A stretch of DNA of 64,000 bases from JABMQB01 sp964575025 (lineage in GTDB: Bacteria > Bacteroidota > Bacteroidia > Bacteroidales > Prolixibacteraceae): the NCBI GenBank assembly GCA_964575025.1, contig CAZNPV010000001.1, positions 124,001 to 188,000 on the forward strand. Direction: 5' to 3'. Shown here in pieces: positions 51,953 to 60,931 of this stretch. The notes beneath the pieces were generated by a model. That model did not search any database, was not told where the DNA came from, and saw only the letters and a list, made by a program, of their open reading frames with translations. Position 1 is the first letter of the stretch; each line of letters starts with the position of its first letter. A program made the translations under genes and the position numbers.

Positions 51953-52627
51953 ATGGCAAGAAAAATTTATCCTGACTCAGGAGTTGAACTAAAAGAATTT
52001 ACAGCCAGAAATTACGATAAAGTAATGAATGTAGGCACATTAGGGTTATACAACGGGTTCATAAAAAAAGCCATTAACGACCTGGGAATCCAGCCGGGGG
52101 ACCAAATTCTTGATTTAGGCTGCGGAACCGGCCGAAATGCCAAACTGATGTGCCGTTATTTAAATGAAAACGGACATATCACCGGCTTAGACATTTCGGA
52201 AAATATGGAGAGACAATTTAATCTTAAATTTAAAAAAGATAAAAGAGTAGAATTTAAAAACCAACGCATTGATATACCGTTTGATTTACAAAAAACGTAT
52301 AATAAAATTTTTATAAGTTTTGTTATACACGGTTTCCCTCATGAAATCAGAAGCATTGTAATTCAAAACGCCTTTAATCATTTAATTCCGGGTGGAAGTT
52401 TCCATATTCTTGATTTTGCCGAATTTGATATGGATACGATGCCTTCCCTTTATCGTTTTGTATTTAAAAAAATTGAATGTAAATATGCTTTCGATTTTAT
52501 TAAAAGAAACTGGGAAGAAATACTGAATAAGTATGGGTTTGACCATTGTACCGAACATCTTTATTTGAAAAAATACATTCGTTTATTAAGTGCTCAAAAA
52601 AGTATCGGGATACCACCACAACAATAA
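51953..52627 (+). CDS. Class I SAM-dependent methyltransferase
   Basis: This 224-residue protein has motif I ILDLGCGTGRNAK (near 49-61), an acidic ITGLDISENM loop, and a post-I region with FISFVIHGFPHEIR. It fits the Methyltransf_11/25 type. Short AT-rich sequence and its place after transporter genes do not name a substrate. It is convergent with the aldolase gene, 30 bp apart, across a C-rich then T-rich spacer (near 52638-52653) that may terminate. Confidence 0.88.
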   Translation: MARKIYPDSGVELKEFTARNYDKVMNVGTLGLYNGFIKKAINDLGIQPGDQILDLGCGTGRNAKLMCRYLNENGHITGLDISENMERQFNLKFKKDKRVEFKNQRIDIPFDLQKTYNKIFISFVIHGFPHEIRSIVIQNAFNHLIPGGSFHILDFAEFDMDTMPSLYRFVFKKIECKYAFDFIKRNWEEILNKYGFDHCTEHLYLKKYIRLLSAQKSIGIPPQQ

Positions 52628-52657
52628 TTTTATGGAGGACTCCCCCTTTTTTTTAAG

Positions 52658-53728
52658 TTATGCCACTGTGATTTCATCATTCAGGTAAACATCCTGGATG
52701 AGATTAAGTAACTTGATCCCCTCGTTCATAGGTCTTTGAAACGCTTTTCGTCCCGATATAAGACCTGAACCTCCGGCCCGTTTATTAACAACAGCTGTTC
52801 TGATTGCTGCTGCAAAATCTTCGGTTCCCATGGAAGCCCCACCTGAATTGATCAACCCTATTTTACCCATGTAGCAGTTGATTACCTGGTAGCGGCATAG
52901 ATCTATAGGATGGTCAGAGACAAGTTTCTGGTACATGTCAGGATGTGTTTTTCCGAATTTAAGATCAATAAACCCTCCGTTGCAGGTAGGTAGTTTCTGC
53001 TTAATCAAGTCGGCCTTGATTGTAACACCGAGGTGGTTTGCCTGCCCGGTCAGGTCTGCTGCCGTATGATAATCTTCTTTGGATGTTTTAAAATCGTTGT
53101 TTCTTAAATAACACCATAAGACGGTGGCCATGCCCAGTTCATGTGCTTTTTCAAAAGCTTCTGCTATCTCAGTGATCTGACGGTTCGATTCTTTGGATCC
53201 GAAATATATGGTAGCACCTATTGCGGCAGCTCCCAGGTTCCATGCTTCTGACACCGTACCAAACAGAATCTGGTCATATTTATTGGGATACGTCAATAGT
53301 TCATTGTGATTTATCTTGGCGATGAACGGAATTTTATGGGCATACTTGCGCGAATGCAGTGCCAATCCACCCAACGTGGAAACCACGGCATTGCATCCTC
53401 CTTCCATTGCAAGTTTAATAATATTTTCGGGGTCGAAATAATCAGGATTGGGTGCAAAAGAACTACCTCCTGTGTGCTCTATACCCTGGTCAACAGGCAA
53501 AACGGACAGATAGCCTGTTCCGCCAAGTCGTCCGTGATTGTACATTCGGGATAAGTTGATCAGCGTTTTCGTATTACGGTCGCTGATGCCGAATACTTCG
53601 TCGATTGTATGCGGGCCGGGGATGTGCAGTTTTTCCTTCGGTATTTTAGGTTGATCAAAGGTTAGTAAACGATCATCGCTGCCCAGCAATTCAACGATTT
53701 TTTCCAAATTGTTTATTAAATGGTCCAT
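52658..53728 (-). CDS. fbaB: Class I fructose-bisphosphate aldolase (FbaB/DhnA type)
   Basis: The preferred start is the ATG at 53728 (356 residues); the longer reading from 53815 adds 29 residues unlike the family. It has VLPVDQGIEHTGG, a typical N-terminal signature, GATIYFGS, a candidate Schiff-base lysine in VTIKADL, and C-terminal GGSGLISGRKAFQRP for phosphate binding. It cleaves or forms fructose 1,6-bisphosphate in glycolysis or gluconeogenesis and resembles E. coli FbaB (350 residues). A promoter candidate lies about 340 bp upstream at 54073-54103. Confidence 0.9.
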   Translation of the reverse strand: MDHLINNLEKIVELLGSDDRLLTFDQPKIPKEKLHIPGPHTIDEVFGISDRNTKTLINLSRMYNHGRLGGTGYLSVLPVDQGIEHTGGSSFAPNPDYFDPENIIKLAMEGGCNAVVSTLGGLALHSRKYAHKIPFIAKINHNELLTYPNKYDQILFGTVSEAWNLGAAAIGATIYFGSKESNRQITEIAEAFEKAHELGMATVLWCYLRNNDFKTSKEDYHTAADLTGQANHLGVTIKADLIKQKLPTCNGGFIDLKFGKTHPDMYQKLVSDHPIDLCRYQVINCYMGKIGLINSGGASMGTEDFAAAIRTAVVNKRAGGSGLISGRKAFQRPMNEGIKLLNLIQDVYLNDEITVA

Positions 53729-54155
53729 ACTTCTGGTTTTTAATCCACCTTCGCGTTCGCATTGGTGGACGAGAAGGTAGTGGTTTAATTTTACGATCCT
53801 CAGGATCTGAAACAAATATGTTTGCGAAGCAAACTCAATTTAAATCCCCTTTCCCGATAGCTTTCGGGATGCATCGGGGTAGTTTATTGGGAACAGATGC
53901 TTGCCTGTTGGTTAGACCCGTCTCAAGGAGGGCAGGCAGTAAATCTGTCCGTTTAAGAGCACATGTGAATAGGTAAAAACAGCCCGGACGACAACTATTA
54001 AGACCATAATACCGGCTAATAAAAAGGCAGTATTCTTTATTGACATGGCTGATAATAGTTTTCATACGGGTACAAAAATATATAAAATAAACGGTTGTTC
54101 AATTCTGATAATCGATGCTTTTATTATACAATTCCATTTAAAATGCATTAAAAAA
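53729..54155. other. Gene-free spacer with palindromes and a promoter
   Basis: The 427 bases between the aldolase start and the Crp/Fnr stop hold CCCGA/TCGGG (53853-53868) and GCCTG/CAGGC (53906-53939) palindromes like those near 42160. A minus-strand promoter lies at 54073-54103. A 76-codon frame at 53835-54065 runs through the palindromes and is probably not a gene. Confidence 0.6.
54073..54103 (-). promoter_or_regulatory. Candidate Bacteroidota promoter for fbaB
   Basis: On the minus strand ATTG (54100-54103) is separated by 19 bases from TATTTTTG (54073-54080), matching the TTTG-N19-TAnnTTTG consensus with one change. It implies a leader of about 340 nt for the aldolase gene. Confidence 0.45.
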
Positions 54156-54833
54156 TCAGCCATTTGCACTAATCATTAACAGCGATTTTTTATTTAAAAT
54201 TTCAATTTGTTTTCCTGAAGTTCGCAATATTCCATCTCTTTCAAATTCGCTTAATACACGGCTTACACTTTCGCGGCTTGAGTCAATCAGGGTTCCGAAA
54301 TCTTCCCGGTTGACAGGGATAGTAAAAATATCAGAGGCATAAATATGATCCGCCAATTCTAATAAAACATCGGCAATTTTTCCCCTTACTTGCTTTTGGG
54401 TGCGGTTGGCACATCGGTAAAAAACTTCCAGTTCATTTCTGCATAATTCAATCATTATTTCATACGAGAAATCTGCATTTTCTTTTAATAAATAACGAAA
54501 AGTATTAATATCAATAAAACACACTTCAGCCTCTTCAATAACTGAAACTGAATATTGGTTGATTTTTTCACCAATTGTTGTTGGCAAGCCAAGATAACAG
54601 GGAGCTTTTGATATCCGTACAATTTGCTCATAATGAGGGCCGGCAATGTGGATTTTTGCTAATCCGCTTCTTAAATACACTATATTTGTAGATAAAACAC
54701 CCTGCCTGATTATAGAATCCCCTTTGTGAAATTTAACCAATGCGCAATTAAAAGAAAGTTTTTCAACCTGCTCTGCGTTTAATTTTAAAGCTGCTTTCGA
54801 TTTAATCATACATATGTCACAGGCATTAATCAT
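54156..54833 (-). CDS. Crp/Fnr-family transcriptional regulator
   Basis: This 225-residue regulator has a cyclic-nucleotide-binding-like beta-roll (about 25-145) and a winged helix-turn-helix (about 150-220, REDFGTLIDSSRESVSRVL). Four or more cysteines lie in the sensor half, including CDIC at 5-8, one near 29 and others near 92 and 113. Their pattern is reminiscent of FNR-type iron-sulfur sensing, although not the E. coli spacing. It is divergent from the sulfur/electron-transfer operon, so it is the likely regulator of that operon, perhaps by redox state. Confidence 0.9.
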   Translation of the reverse strand: MINACDICMIKSKAALKLNAEQVEKLSFNCALVKFHKGDSIIRQGVLSTNIVYLRSGLAKIHIAGPHYEQIVRISKAPCYLGLPTTIGEKINQYSVSVIEEAEVCFIDINTFRYLLKENADFSYEIMIELCRNELEVFYRCANRTQKQVRGKIADVLLELADHIYASDIFTIPVNREDFGTLIDSSRESVSRVLSEFERDGILRTSGKQIEILNKKSLLMISANG

Positions 54834-54864
54834 CGTAGAAAATATAAAAATATGAGGTATATCA

Positions 54865-54896
54865 CAAATTTATATAATTAACTTCACAATATCAAT
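54865..54896 (-). promoter_or_regulatory. Candidate Bacteroidota promoter for the Crp/Fnr gene
   Basis: On the minus strand ATTG (54893-54896) is 20 bases upstream of TAAATTTG (54865-54872). The box ends 31 bases before the start at 54833. Two TCACAA words (54862-54867 and 54884-54889), 22 bp apart, overlap this promoter and might be regulator half-sites. Confidence 0.5.
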
Positions 54897-54957
54897 TTAT
54901 ATATAGTATAAACTATTTTATTCTTTTGTTAATATAATAACAATAAATATTTACACT

Positions 54958-55383
54958 ATGGAAAATAAAAAAATGTGCCTTGCCCTTTACACAGGCAGCG
55001 TTGATAAACTAACCGCTGCAGGTATTATTCTTGGTGGAGCTGCCGCCGATGATATGATCGTTGATATTTATGTTTTATTGCAAGGGGCCAGGGCATTTAG
55101 AAAAGATATTGGCGATAATGCCGATAAACTTCAGATGGCCGAGAATCCCGGACTGAAAGCTGAGTTTATGGAATCGTTAAAGAACCTGAAAGTAAAAACA
55201 TGGGTTGAATTTTTTAAAGAAGCAAAAGAGATAACCGATGTGAAAATTCATATTTGTGGACTTGCCGGAAAAGTTTGGGGTGGTGAGAAACTTGACGATT
55301 TTATAAATCTTGCGGATGATATTTGTGGTATTGGAGCTTATATTACATCTGCACAGGAAGCGGATGTAAATTTATTCATTTAA
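54958..55383 (+). CDS. DsrE-family sulfur-relay protein
   Basis: This 141-residue protein has the DsrE/DsrF fold pattern: KMCLALYTGSVDKLTAAG at the start, GAAADDMIVDIYVL, and cysteines in KIHICGLAG near 100 and ADDICGIG near 122. Family members relay persulfide sulfur. It is the first gene of the operon, followed by tusA after 62 bp, and divergent from the Crp/Fnr gene. Confidence 0.88.
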   Translation: MENKKMCLALYTGSVDKLTAAGIILGGAAADDMIVDIYVLLQGARAFRKDIGDNADKLQMAENPGLKAEFMESLKNLKVKTWVEFFKEAKEITDVKIHICGLAGKVWGGEKLDDFINLADDICGIGAYITSAQEADVNLFI

Positions 55384-55445
55384 AATGGGTAACACAAATT
55401 TATTGGGATGATCGAATTTATTAACAAATATTAAATCAACAACGT

Positions 55446-55697
55446 ATGACAACAGAAGAGTTAAAAAACGTAAATGTGGTAAAATCAGTTGATGCCAGGG
55501 GAACATCTTGCCCCGGACCGCTACTGGAAGCTAAAAAAGCCATTGGGACCATTAAAGATGGAGATATTATGGAAATTCTATCTGCCGATGAAGGGACGAA
55601 AGTTGATATACCAAAATGGTGTACCAAGCAGGGCCATGAATATCTTGGAACCATCGAAGAAAGTGGTTATTTCAGGATATTTATGAAGAAAAAATAA
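55446..55697 (+). CDS. tusA: TusA-family sulfurtransferase
   Basis: This 83-residue protein has the TusA motif CPGPLLEAKKA with active Cys22, and the usual GDIMEILSADEGT strand. TusA carries persulfide sulfur and passes it to partners such as DsrE. It is followed after 9 bp by the MvhD-like gene. Its place next to Hdr genes suggests sulfur delivery to or from the complex rather than tRNA thiolation. Confidence 0.92.
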   Translation: MTTEELKNVNVVKSVDARGTSCPGPLLEAKKAIGTIKDGDIMEILSADEGTKVDIPKWCTKQGHEYLGTIEESGYFRIFMKKK

Positions 55698-55706
55698 ACA
55701 TTCAAC

Positions 55707-56117
55707 ATGGCTGATAGAAATAAAAAGAATGCTAAAATTCTAGTATTTTCTACCGAAAAAATATCAGACCCTGCTATTGATATGGCTGGACTATTAAAAC
55801 TGTATTATCCTTCAACAGTCTATGCTATTTCAATACCATGCTCAAGCGCAGTAAAGCCAAGATGGATATTACATGCCTTCGAAAAAGGATTTGACGGCGT
55901 TTTTATTGCAGCAGATGGGAGTGATTGTCCTTATGGCGAATCATGTACCGATAAAACAGGACAAATAGTAAGTCATACCCATGAACAAATGAAACAGTTG
56001 AATATTGAACCTTCCCGCTTACGTATGGCTGCTATTTGTTCGGTTTGCAGTGAATCGTTTGTAAAACAGATTAAAGGTTTTAATGATTTGTTAATCAATA
56101 GTTATACTAAAAAATAA
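55707..56117 (+). CDS. MvhD/FlpD-like iron-sulfur protein
   Basis: This 136-residue protein resembles the MvhD delta subunit that links hydrogenase or formate dehydrogenase to heterodisulfide reductase, carrying a 2Fe-2S cluster. Cysteines appear as IPCSS near 48, GSDCPYGESC near 73-78 and AAICSVCS near 111-114. It lies 1 bp before an HdrA-like gene. In Qmo complexes this domain is fused to QmoB; here it is separate. Confidence 0.86.
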   Translation: MADRNKKNAKILVFSTEKISDPAIDMAGLLKLYYPSTVYAISIPCSSAVKPRWILHAFEKGFDGVFIAADGSDCPYGESCTDKTGQIVSHTHEQMKQLNIEPSRLRMAAICSVCSESFVKQIKGFNDLLINSYTKK

Positions 56118-56118
56118 T

Positions 56119-57426
56119 ATGCCTTCTACTGAAAAACTTTCGTTCGATATTTTAATTATTGGTGGGGGTATTGCCGGAATAGAATCTGCTATTAATATTG
56201 CAAACAGCGGATATGAAGTATTGCTGGTTGAAAAGGATTTAACGATTGGGGGCAAAATGATTATGCTCAGTAAAGTTTTTCCTACACTGGATTGCTCAGC
56301 TTGCATAACTACTCCTAAGATTTCCGAGGCTTTGCGTAATCCCAATATAACCATTTTCACAAACACTGAAGTTAAATCTGTAATAAAGCAAGATATACAG
56401 TACTTTAAAATTGCCCTGATAAAACATCCCCGTTACATCGATGAGAACGACTGCACGGGTTGTCAGCTTTGCGAGGAAGCTTGTCCTGTTGTCGTCCCTG
56501 ACCAGTACCAATATGAGTTGGTTGGGCGAAAAGCAGCTTATATCCCGTTTAGCATTGCCAGTCCCCGTGTGGCAACAATTGATCTTGATAATTGTATATT
56601 ATGCGGCGCCTGCGAGAAAGCTTGCCCCACGGGGTGCATCGATTTTACCCAGGAAGCAAAAGAGTTTCAACTTGTTGTTAAATCAGTTATTGTGGCTACC
56701 GGTTTTGATTTGTTTGATCCGTTAAAAATTCCACGATTTAACTATGGAAGTGCAAAAAATGTTATCACTTCCATGCAGATGGAGCGTTTGTTGGCGCCTA
56801 CCCGTCCCTATAATCATGTTCTCAGGCCTGGTGATGGCAGAATGCCTGATAAAATTGCGTATGTTTTATGCACCGGTTCGCGGGATATGAGTGTCGGAAA
56901 CCCGATTTGTTCTCAAATATGTTGCATGTATTCTATCAAACAGGCCCAACTGCTTATGGGTGCATTGCCAATGGCCGATGTTACCATTTATTATATCAAT
57001 ATCCGTTCATTTGGGAAAGGTTTTGAAGAATTTTATGAGCAGGCCAAGGGAATGGGGGTTAATTTTGTTAAAGGGAAAGTAGGTAAAATTACCGAAAAAG
57101 AAAACGGGAATCTTATACTGCGTTACGAGGATATTAATCAGGGAAAATTAAAGGAAACAGAGCATGATTTGGTTGTTTTATCGGTAGGAGTATTAGCGAA
57201 CCAGGATCCTACAAAGTTATTTGAAAACGGCATGTGGGAAAAAGATGAATTTAACTTTCCATTTCAAAAAGATATTTTATTCAATCCTGCCCTTAGTAAT
57301 ATCGAAGGGGTTTTTCTTGCAGGAACAACTTCCGGACCGATGGATATTCCCGATTCAATTCTTTCAGCCGGTGCAGCCTCTATGGAAGCAATTCAATATA
57401 TTGCAAAATCAAATGTACATGTATGA
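56119..57426 (+). CDS. HdrA/QmoA-like FAD iron-sulfur oxidoreductase subunit
   Basis: This 435-residue flavoprotein begins with the FAD motif GGGIAG (14-19) and a LDCSACITTPK segment typical of HdrA. It has two 4Fe-4S sites: Cys112, 115, 118 and 122, and Cys159, 162, 165 and 169. HdrA-type subunits bifurcate or route electrons. Its last codons overlap the second HdrA by 4 bp. Both clusters are intact, unlike the neighbour's first site. Confidence 0.92.
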   Translation: MPSTEKLSFDILIIGGGIAGIESAINIANSGYEVLLVEKDLTIGGKMIMLSKVFPTLDCSACITTPKISEALRNPNITIFTNTEVKSVIKQDIQYFKIALIKHPRYIDENDCTGCQLCEEACPVVVPDQYQYELVGRKAAYIPFSIASPRVATIDLDNCILCGACEKACPTGCIDFTQEAKEFQLVVKSVIVATGFDLFDPLKIPRFNYGSAKNVITSMQMERLLAPTRPYNHVLRPGDGRMPDKIAYVLCTGSRDMSVGNPICSQICCMYSIKQAQLLMGALPMADVTIYYINIRSFGKGFEEFYEQAKGMGVNFVKGKVGKITEKENGNLILRYEDINQGKLKETEHDLVVLSVGVLANQDPTKLFENGMWEKDEFNFPFQKDILFNPALSNIEGVFLAGTTSGPMDIPDSILSAGAASMEAIQYIAKSNVHV

Positions 57427-59360
57427 ACCATAAAATAGGAGTATATATTTGTCATTGCGGAGGCAACATTTCCGATTATATTGATGTCGAAAAAGTCAGG
57501 CAGGCAGCTGAAAAGGAAGAAGGGGTTTTTCTGTCTAAAACAACCCTTTTTGCCTGTGCCGATTCGAACCAGAAACAAATGGAAGCCGATATAAAGGAAA
57601 ACCAGCTTGATGCGGTTGTCGTAGCTTCATGTTCACCGAAATTGCATCAGGGTACTTTCCAATCGGTTGTTGAAAGAGCAGGTTTAAATAAATTCAATTA
57701 TTTTCATGCAAACATCCGTGAACAAGGTTCATGGGCCCATTCCGACAACAAGACAGGTGCTACCGATAAAGCAATTCAGGTCGTTTTGTCTGGTATCGCC
57801 AAGGTTCGTTTATCAGAAGCGATTGAACCTGTCGAAATTAAAACCGTTCAGGCTGTATTGGTTATTGGTGCCGGTATAGCTGGGATGAAAGCGGCTGTAG
57901 CTTTGGCAAAAATGGGAATTATGGTGTACCTGATTGAAAGAGAACATTTTGTTGGCGGACGTATTGCGCAATGGGATGTTTTATGGGAAACCAACGAAAC
58001 AGGGAAAGAATTGGCAGCAAGGCTTTATAATGAGGTGAAGGCGAACAGAAAAATTACTTTATTTACAGGTACTGAAATCATTGATAGTTCCGGAAGCAAA
58101 GGAAACTTCAATGTAAAAATAAAAATTACCCCAAGGTATATTAAAGAATATTGCAATAGTGGTAATTTAAAAAAAGCAATTCAGGCTTGCCCGGTTGAAG
58201 TTCCGGATGCCTTCAATTTTAATATTACAAAACGAAAAGCAATTTATCATAATTATCCGAGCGAATATCCGCAAGCTGCTGTAATAGACATAGCGCATTG
58301 CACACATTGCGGGGAGTGTGAAAAACTTTGCAATCAGGTTGATTTTTCGCAGAAAGAGGAGATTATGAATATAAAGGTGGGGTCAATTTTGGTGGCTACA
58401 GGTTTTGACCCCTATACACCCAATGAGGGAGAATTTGGATACCAGGCTATTGAAAATGTAATCACATTACCCCAGTTTAAGCGTCTTATCGCTTCTACCG
58501 AAAAGAAACTTACATGGAAAAACAAGCGGATAAGAAATATTGCTTACATCTATTGTGTAGGCAGCAGGCAAGCCGATGGTGAAAATAAGTATTGTTCACG
58601 ATACTGTTGTAATGCTGTAATTTATGCGGCCATTAAAGCCAGTGAAAAATTTAAAGAACTGAACCATTTTCATTTTACACGTGGTATCCGAACGTATGGG
58701 AAACAGGAGCTTTTATATCATGAGGCATCGGTAAAAGGCCAGATTTTTTTACAGTCGTATGAAGATGACCCGCCCAAAGTTGAAAAAAAGAAAGATCAAA
58801 CAATGGTTCGTATAAACGATATTCTTACACAACGGAAAGAAATTGAAGTAGAAGCCGATCTGGTTGTATTGGTCACAGGAATGGTACCCAGAACAAACAA
58901 TACGGTTGGGGAAATTTTAAAAATCCCCAAAGGCCGTGATAAATTTTTCAATGAAGTCCACATGAAATTGAGGCCTGTTGAAACAGTAATTGACGGGGTA
59001 ACGATTGCGGGATGTTGCCAGGGGCCCAAGAATGCTGTGGAGTCAATCAATTCGGCATTATCGGCAGCTATTAAATCCTATTCATTTGTGAATAGCGATG
59101 TACTTGAAATTGAACCTTTGGTTGCTGAAGTAAACCCCAGCCTTTGCGTTTGGTGTGATGCCTGCACCAATGCATGTCCCTTTGATGCAATTCATCCCAT
59201 TCAGGTTGACAATAAACAGGTCGCTGAAATCACTGTCTCTGTTTGTAAGGGGTGTGGTATGTGTTTGCCGGTTTGTCCGACCAATGCCATTCAATTAAAA
59301 ACATTCAGTGACGAAGAAGTGGAACAAATGATTGATGCGCTGGCAAATGAGAAACAATAA
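57423..59360 (+). CDS. HdrA/QmoB-like FAD iron-sulfur subunit with one degraded cluster site
   Basis: This 645-residue protein has an N-terminal HdrA domain (CHCGGNISD, residues 10-18), an FAD motif GAGIAGMK (149-156), a 4Fe-4S site at Cys293, 296, 299 and 303, and two C-terminal ferredoxin sites (Cys575, 578, 581, 585 and Cys608, 611, 614, 618). The region matching the first cluster of its partner keeps only Cys244 and Cys256, so that site is probably lost. It overlaps the upstream gene by 4 bp. It likely passes electrons between the flavin of the partner and the membrane subunit. Confidence 0.92.
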   Translation: MNHKIGVYICHCGGNISDYIDVEKVRQAAEKEEGVFLSKTTLFACADSNQKQMEADIKENQLDAVVVASCSPKLHQGTFQSVVERAGLNKFNYFHANIREQGSWAHSDNKTGATDKAIQVVLSGIAKVRLSEAIEPVEIKTVQAVLVIGAGIAGMKAAVALAKMGIMVYLIEREHFVGGRIAQWDVLWETNETGKELAARLYNEVKANRKITLFTGTEIIDSSGSKGNFNVKIKITPRYIKEYCNSGNLKKAIQACPVEVPDAFNFNITKRKAIYHNYPSEYPQAAVIDIAHCTHCGECEKLCNQVDFSQKEEIMNIKVGSILVATGFDPYTPNEGEFGYQAIENVITLPQFKRLIASTEKKLTWKNKRIRNIAYIYCVGSRQADGENKYCSRYCCNAVIYAAIKASEKFKELNHFHFTRGIRTYGKQELLYHEASVKGQIFLQSYEDDPPKVEKKKDQTMVRINDILTQRKEIEVEADLVVLVTGMVPRTNNTVGEILKIPKGRDKFFNEVHMKLRPVETVIDGVTIAGCCQGPKNAVESINSALSAAIKSYSFVNSDVLEIEPLVAEVNPSLCVWCDACTNACPFDAIHPIQVDNKQVAEITVSVCKGCGMCLPVCPTNAIQLKTFSDEEVEQMIDALANEKQ

Positions 59361-59370
59361 ATGCTGAACC

Positions 59371-59649
59371 ATGGGAGAAAAATCAGGAAACACTTTTAAG
59401 ATAAAACGCGAAACGTACCAGGTTCCACAAAAGGTAAAAGATAACCTGAAATCATTTAATGCTGTGAAGAAAAAAATTCTCGGAGCTTTTGGTGATGAGG
59501 AGTTAAACATACCACAGCTTGCCGAAAAAACCGGTTTAAGCAAGGAGGAAACCATGTATTATACCATGTCACTTCTAAAGTTTGGTATACTGGAAACCGT
59601 AAGGTTAGACGATGCAGATGAGTTTTATTTTTATAAAATAAAAAAATAA
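59371..59649 (+). CDS. Small winged-helix protein in the Hdr/Qmo operon
   Basis: This 92-residue protein has a winged-helix pattern (NIPQLAEKTGLSKEETMYYTMSLLKFGIL, about 45-75, written here in parts: LAEKTGLSKEE then MSLLKFGIL). It starts 10 bp after the HdrA gene and overlaps the QmoC-like gene by 1 bp. It may be a regulator or a structural part of the complex; no catalytic residue is seen. Confidence 0.78.
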   Translation: MGEKSGNTFKIKRETYQVPQKVKDNLKSFNAVKKKILGAFGDEELNIPQLAEKTGLSKEETMYYTMSLLKFGILETVRLDDADEFYFYKIKK

Positions 59650-60701
59650 TGCCAGGGATAAATTTAAAATTTGCAAGAAAACTTAAAAAATATGGTGCAA
59701 CAGATTTTAATGCCTGTTACAATTGTGGTACCTGTACTGCAGTTTGTGCGTTATCAACCGAAAAAGATTCATTTCCCAGGGAGATGGTCCGACTTAGCTC
59801 ATTGGGCTTTAATAATGAAATTAATAAATCACTTAAACCCTGGTTGTGCTATTATTGCGGCGAATGTACCACCCATTGCCCCATGGAAGCAAAACCAGGT
59901 GAACTGATGATGTCGTTGCGGCGCTATCTGATTTCTACCTACGACTGGACAGGGTTATCAGGTTTATTATACCGGAATTTAACTGCCTGCATTATAGCCT
60001 TTATGATTGTAATTATTGCAATAGCAGGTATGTTTTATTCAAAAACTTTTTCACAGGATGAATGGTTGCATTACGGCCATTATTTTGAAATGTTTGCAAT
60101 TGCTGCAGTATTTGGCATACTATTGTTTCCGAATATTATCCGAATGTGGTATTTTACGGTTTGGTCACAATCAAAATCCCTTTCATTAAAAAAATATTTT
60201 AGTTCCTTAAAAGATCTTTTTATTCATATGTTTACCCAGAAAAACACCTTATCATGTGAAGATTCAAGGGAAAATAAAATTTGGTGGTTTGAACATTTTA
60301 TACTGGTAATTAGTTATTTAATGCTGTTGTTCACCACTGTTTTCCTGAATTGGTTTGAAACAGATAACCTGGCAGTTATTATAATGGGCTATGTTTTTAG
60401 TGCAATTATTTTTATTGTAACCTTTGATTTTGTTATCAGGCGAATACGCAAACGGTCTGAAAAAAGTACATTTTCCCATCCTTCTGACTGGTTTTTCGTT
60501 ATCTGGCTGTTTTTGATGGGTATCTCAGCTTTTGCAGTGCGTTTATTAATTGATAACGGCCAACTTATACATAATTTCTGGGTTTACCTTTTTCATTTAA
60601 CCATATTGGTACAATGGGCATTGATTATTGTTCCCTTTGGTAAATGGACCCACTTTTTATACCGCTCATTTGCTATGTATTTTGATAAGGTAAAAGGCTG
60701 A
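59649..60701 (+). CDS. QmoC-like subunit: HdrC ferredoxin fused to a cytochrome-b-like membrane domain
   Basis: This 350-residue protein has two 4Fe-4S sites (Cys23, 26, 29, 33 and Cys67, 70, 73, 77) followed by six hydrophobic segments (about 108-340) with several histidines that could bind heme b. QmoC links the Qmo complex to the quinone pool in sulfate reducers. No aprAB, sat or dsrAB is in the window, so its partner reaction here is open. It is the last gene of the operon. Confidence 0.9.
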   Translation: MPGINLKFARKLKKYGATDFNACYNCGTCTAVCALSTEKDSFPREMVRLSSLGFNNEINKSLKPWLCYYCGECTTHCPMEAKPGELMMSLRRYLISTYDWTGLSGLLYRNLTACIIAFMIVIIAIAGMFYSKTFSQDEWLHYGHYFEMFAIAAVFGILLFPNIIRMWYFTVWSQSKSLSLKKYFSSLKDLFIHMFTQKNTLSCEDSRENKIWWFEHFILVISYLMLLFTTVFLNWFETDNLAVIIMGYVFSAIIFIVTFDFVIRRIRKRSEKSTFSHPSDWFFVIWLFLMGISAFAVRLLIDNGQLIHNFWVYLFHLTILVQWALIIVPFGKWTHFLYRSFAMYFDKVKG

Positions 60702-60931
60702 TTCTTTCTATCCTTTCCATTTAATTTCAATATTCTGTTTGTCTGACCGTCTTAGGAAAGCTTAATGAAGCAATCAATTCGTATAAGACTTTTGATGATG
60801 AACAAATTCTATGTTTTCATATTTTTATTAATTGACGAAGCAAATTTGCAAAGGACTTTATAAAGGTTTTGTAAGTTGTGTTTGATGTAACATAAAGTTT
60901 TTTTAAATTTACCTGTTTTAAAGAATAAATA

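Noticed and set aside
52658..53815. Long aldolase start at 53815
   Set aside because: The 29 extra residues are unlike the family; the ATG at 53728 gives the usual length.
53835..54065. 76-codon frame upstream of the aldolase
   Set aside because: Its second half runs through intergenic palindromes; only the promoter upstream of it is supportable.
60702..60931. Possible small RNA or gene between the QmoC-like gene and trkH
   Set aside because: The 230-bp AT-rich spacer has no stable hairpin with a T run and no open frame with coding character.
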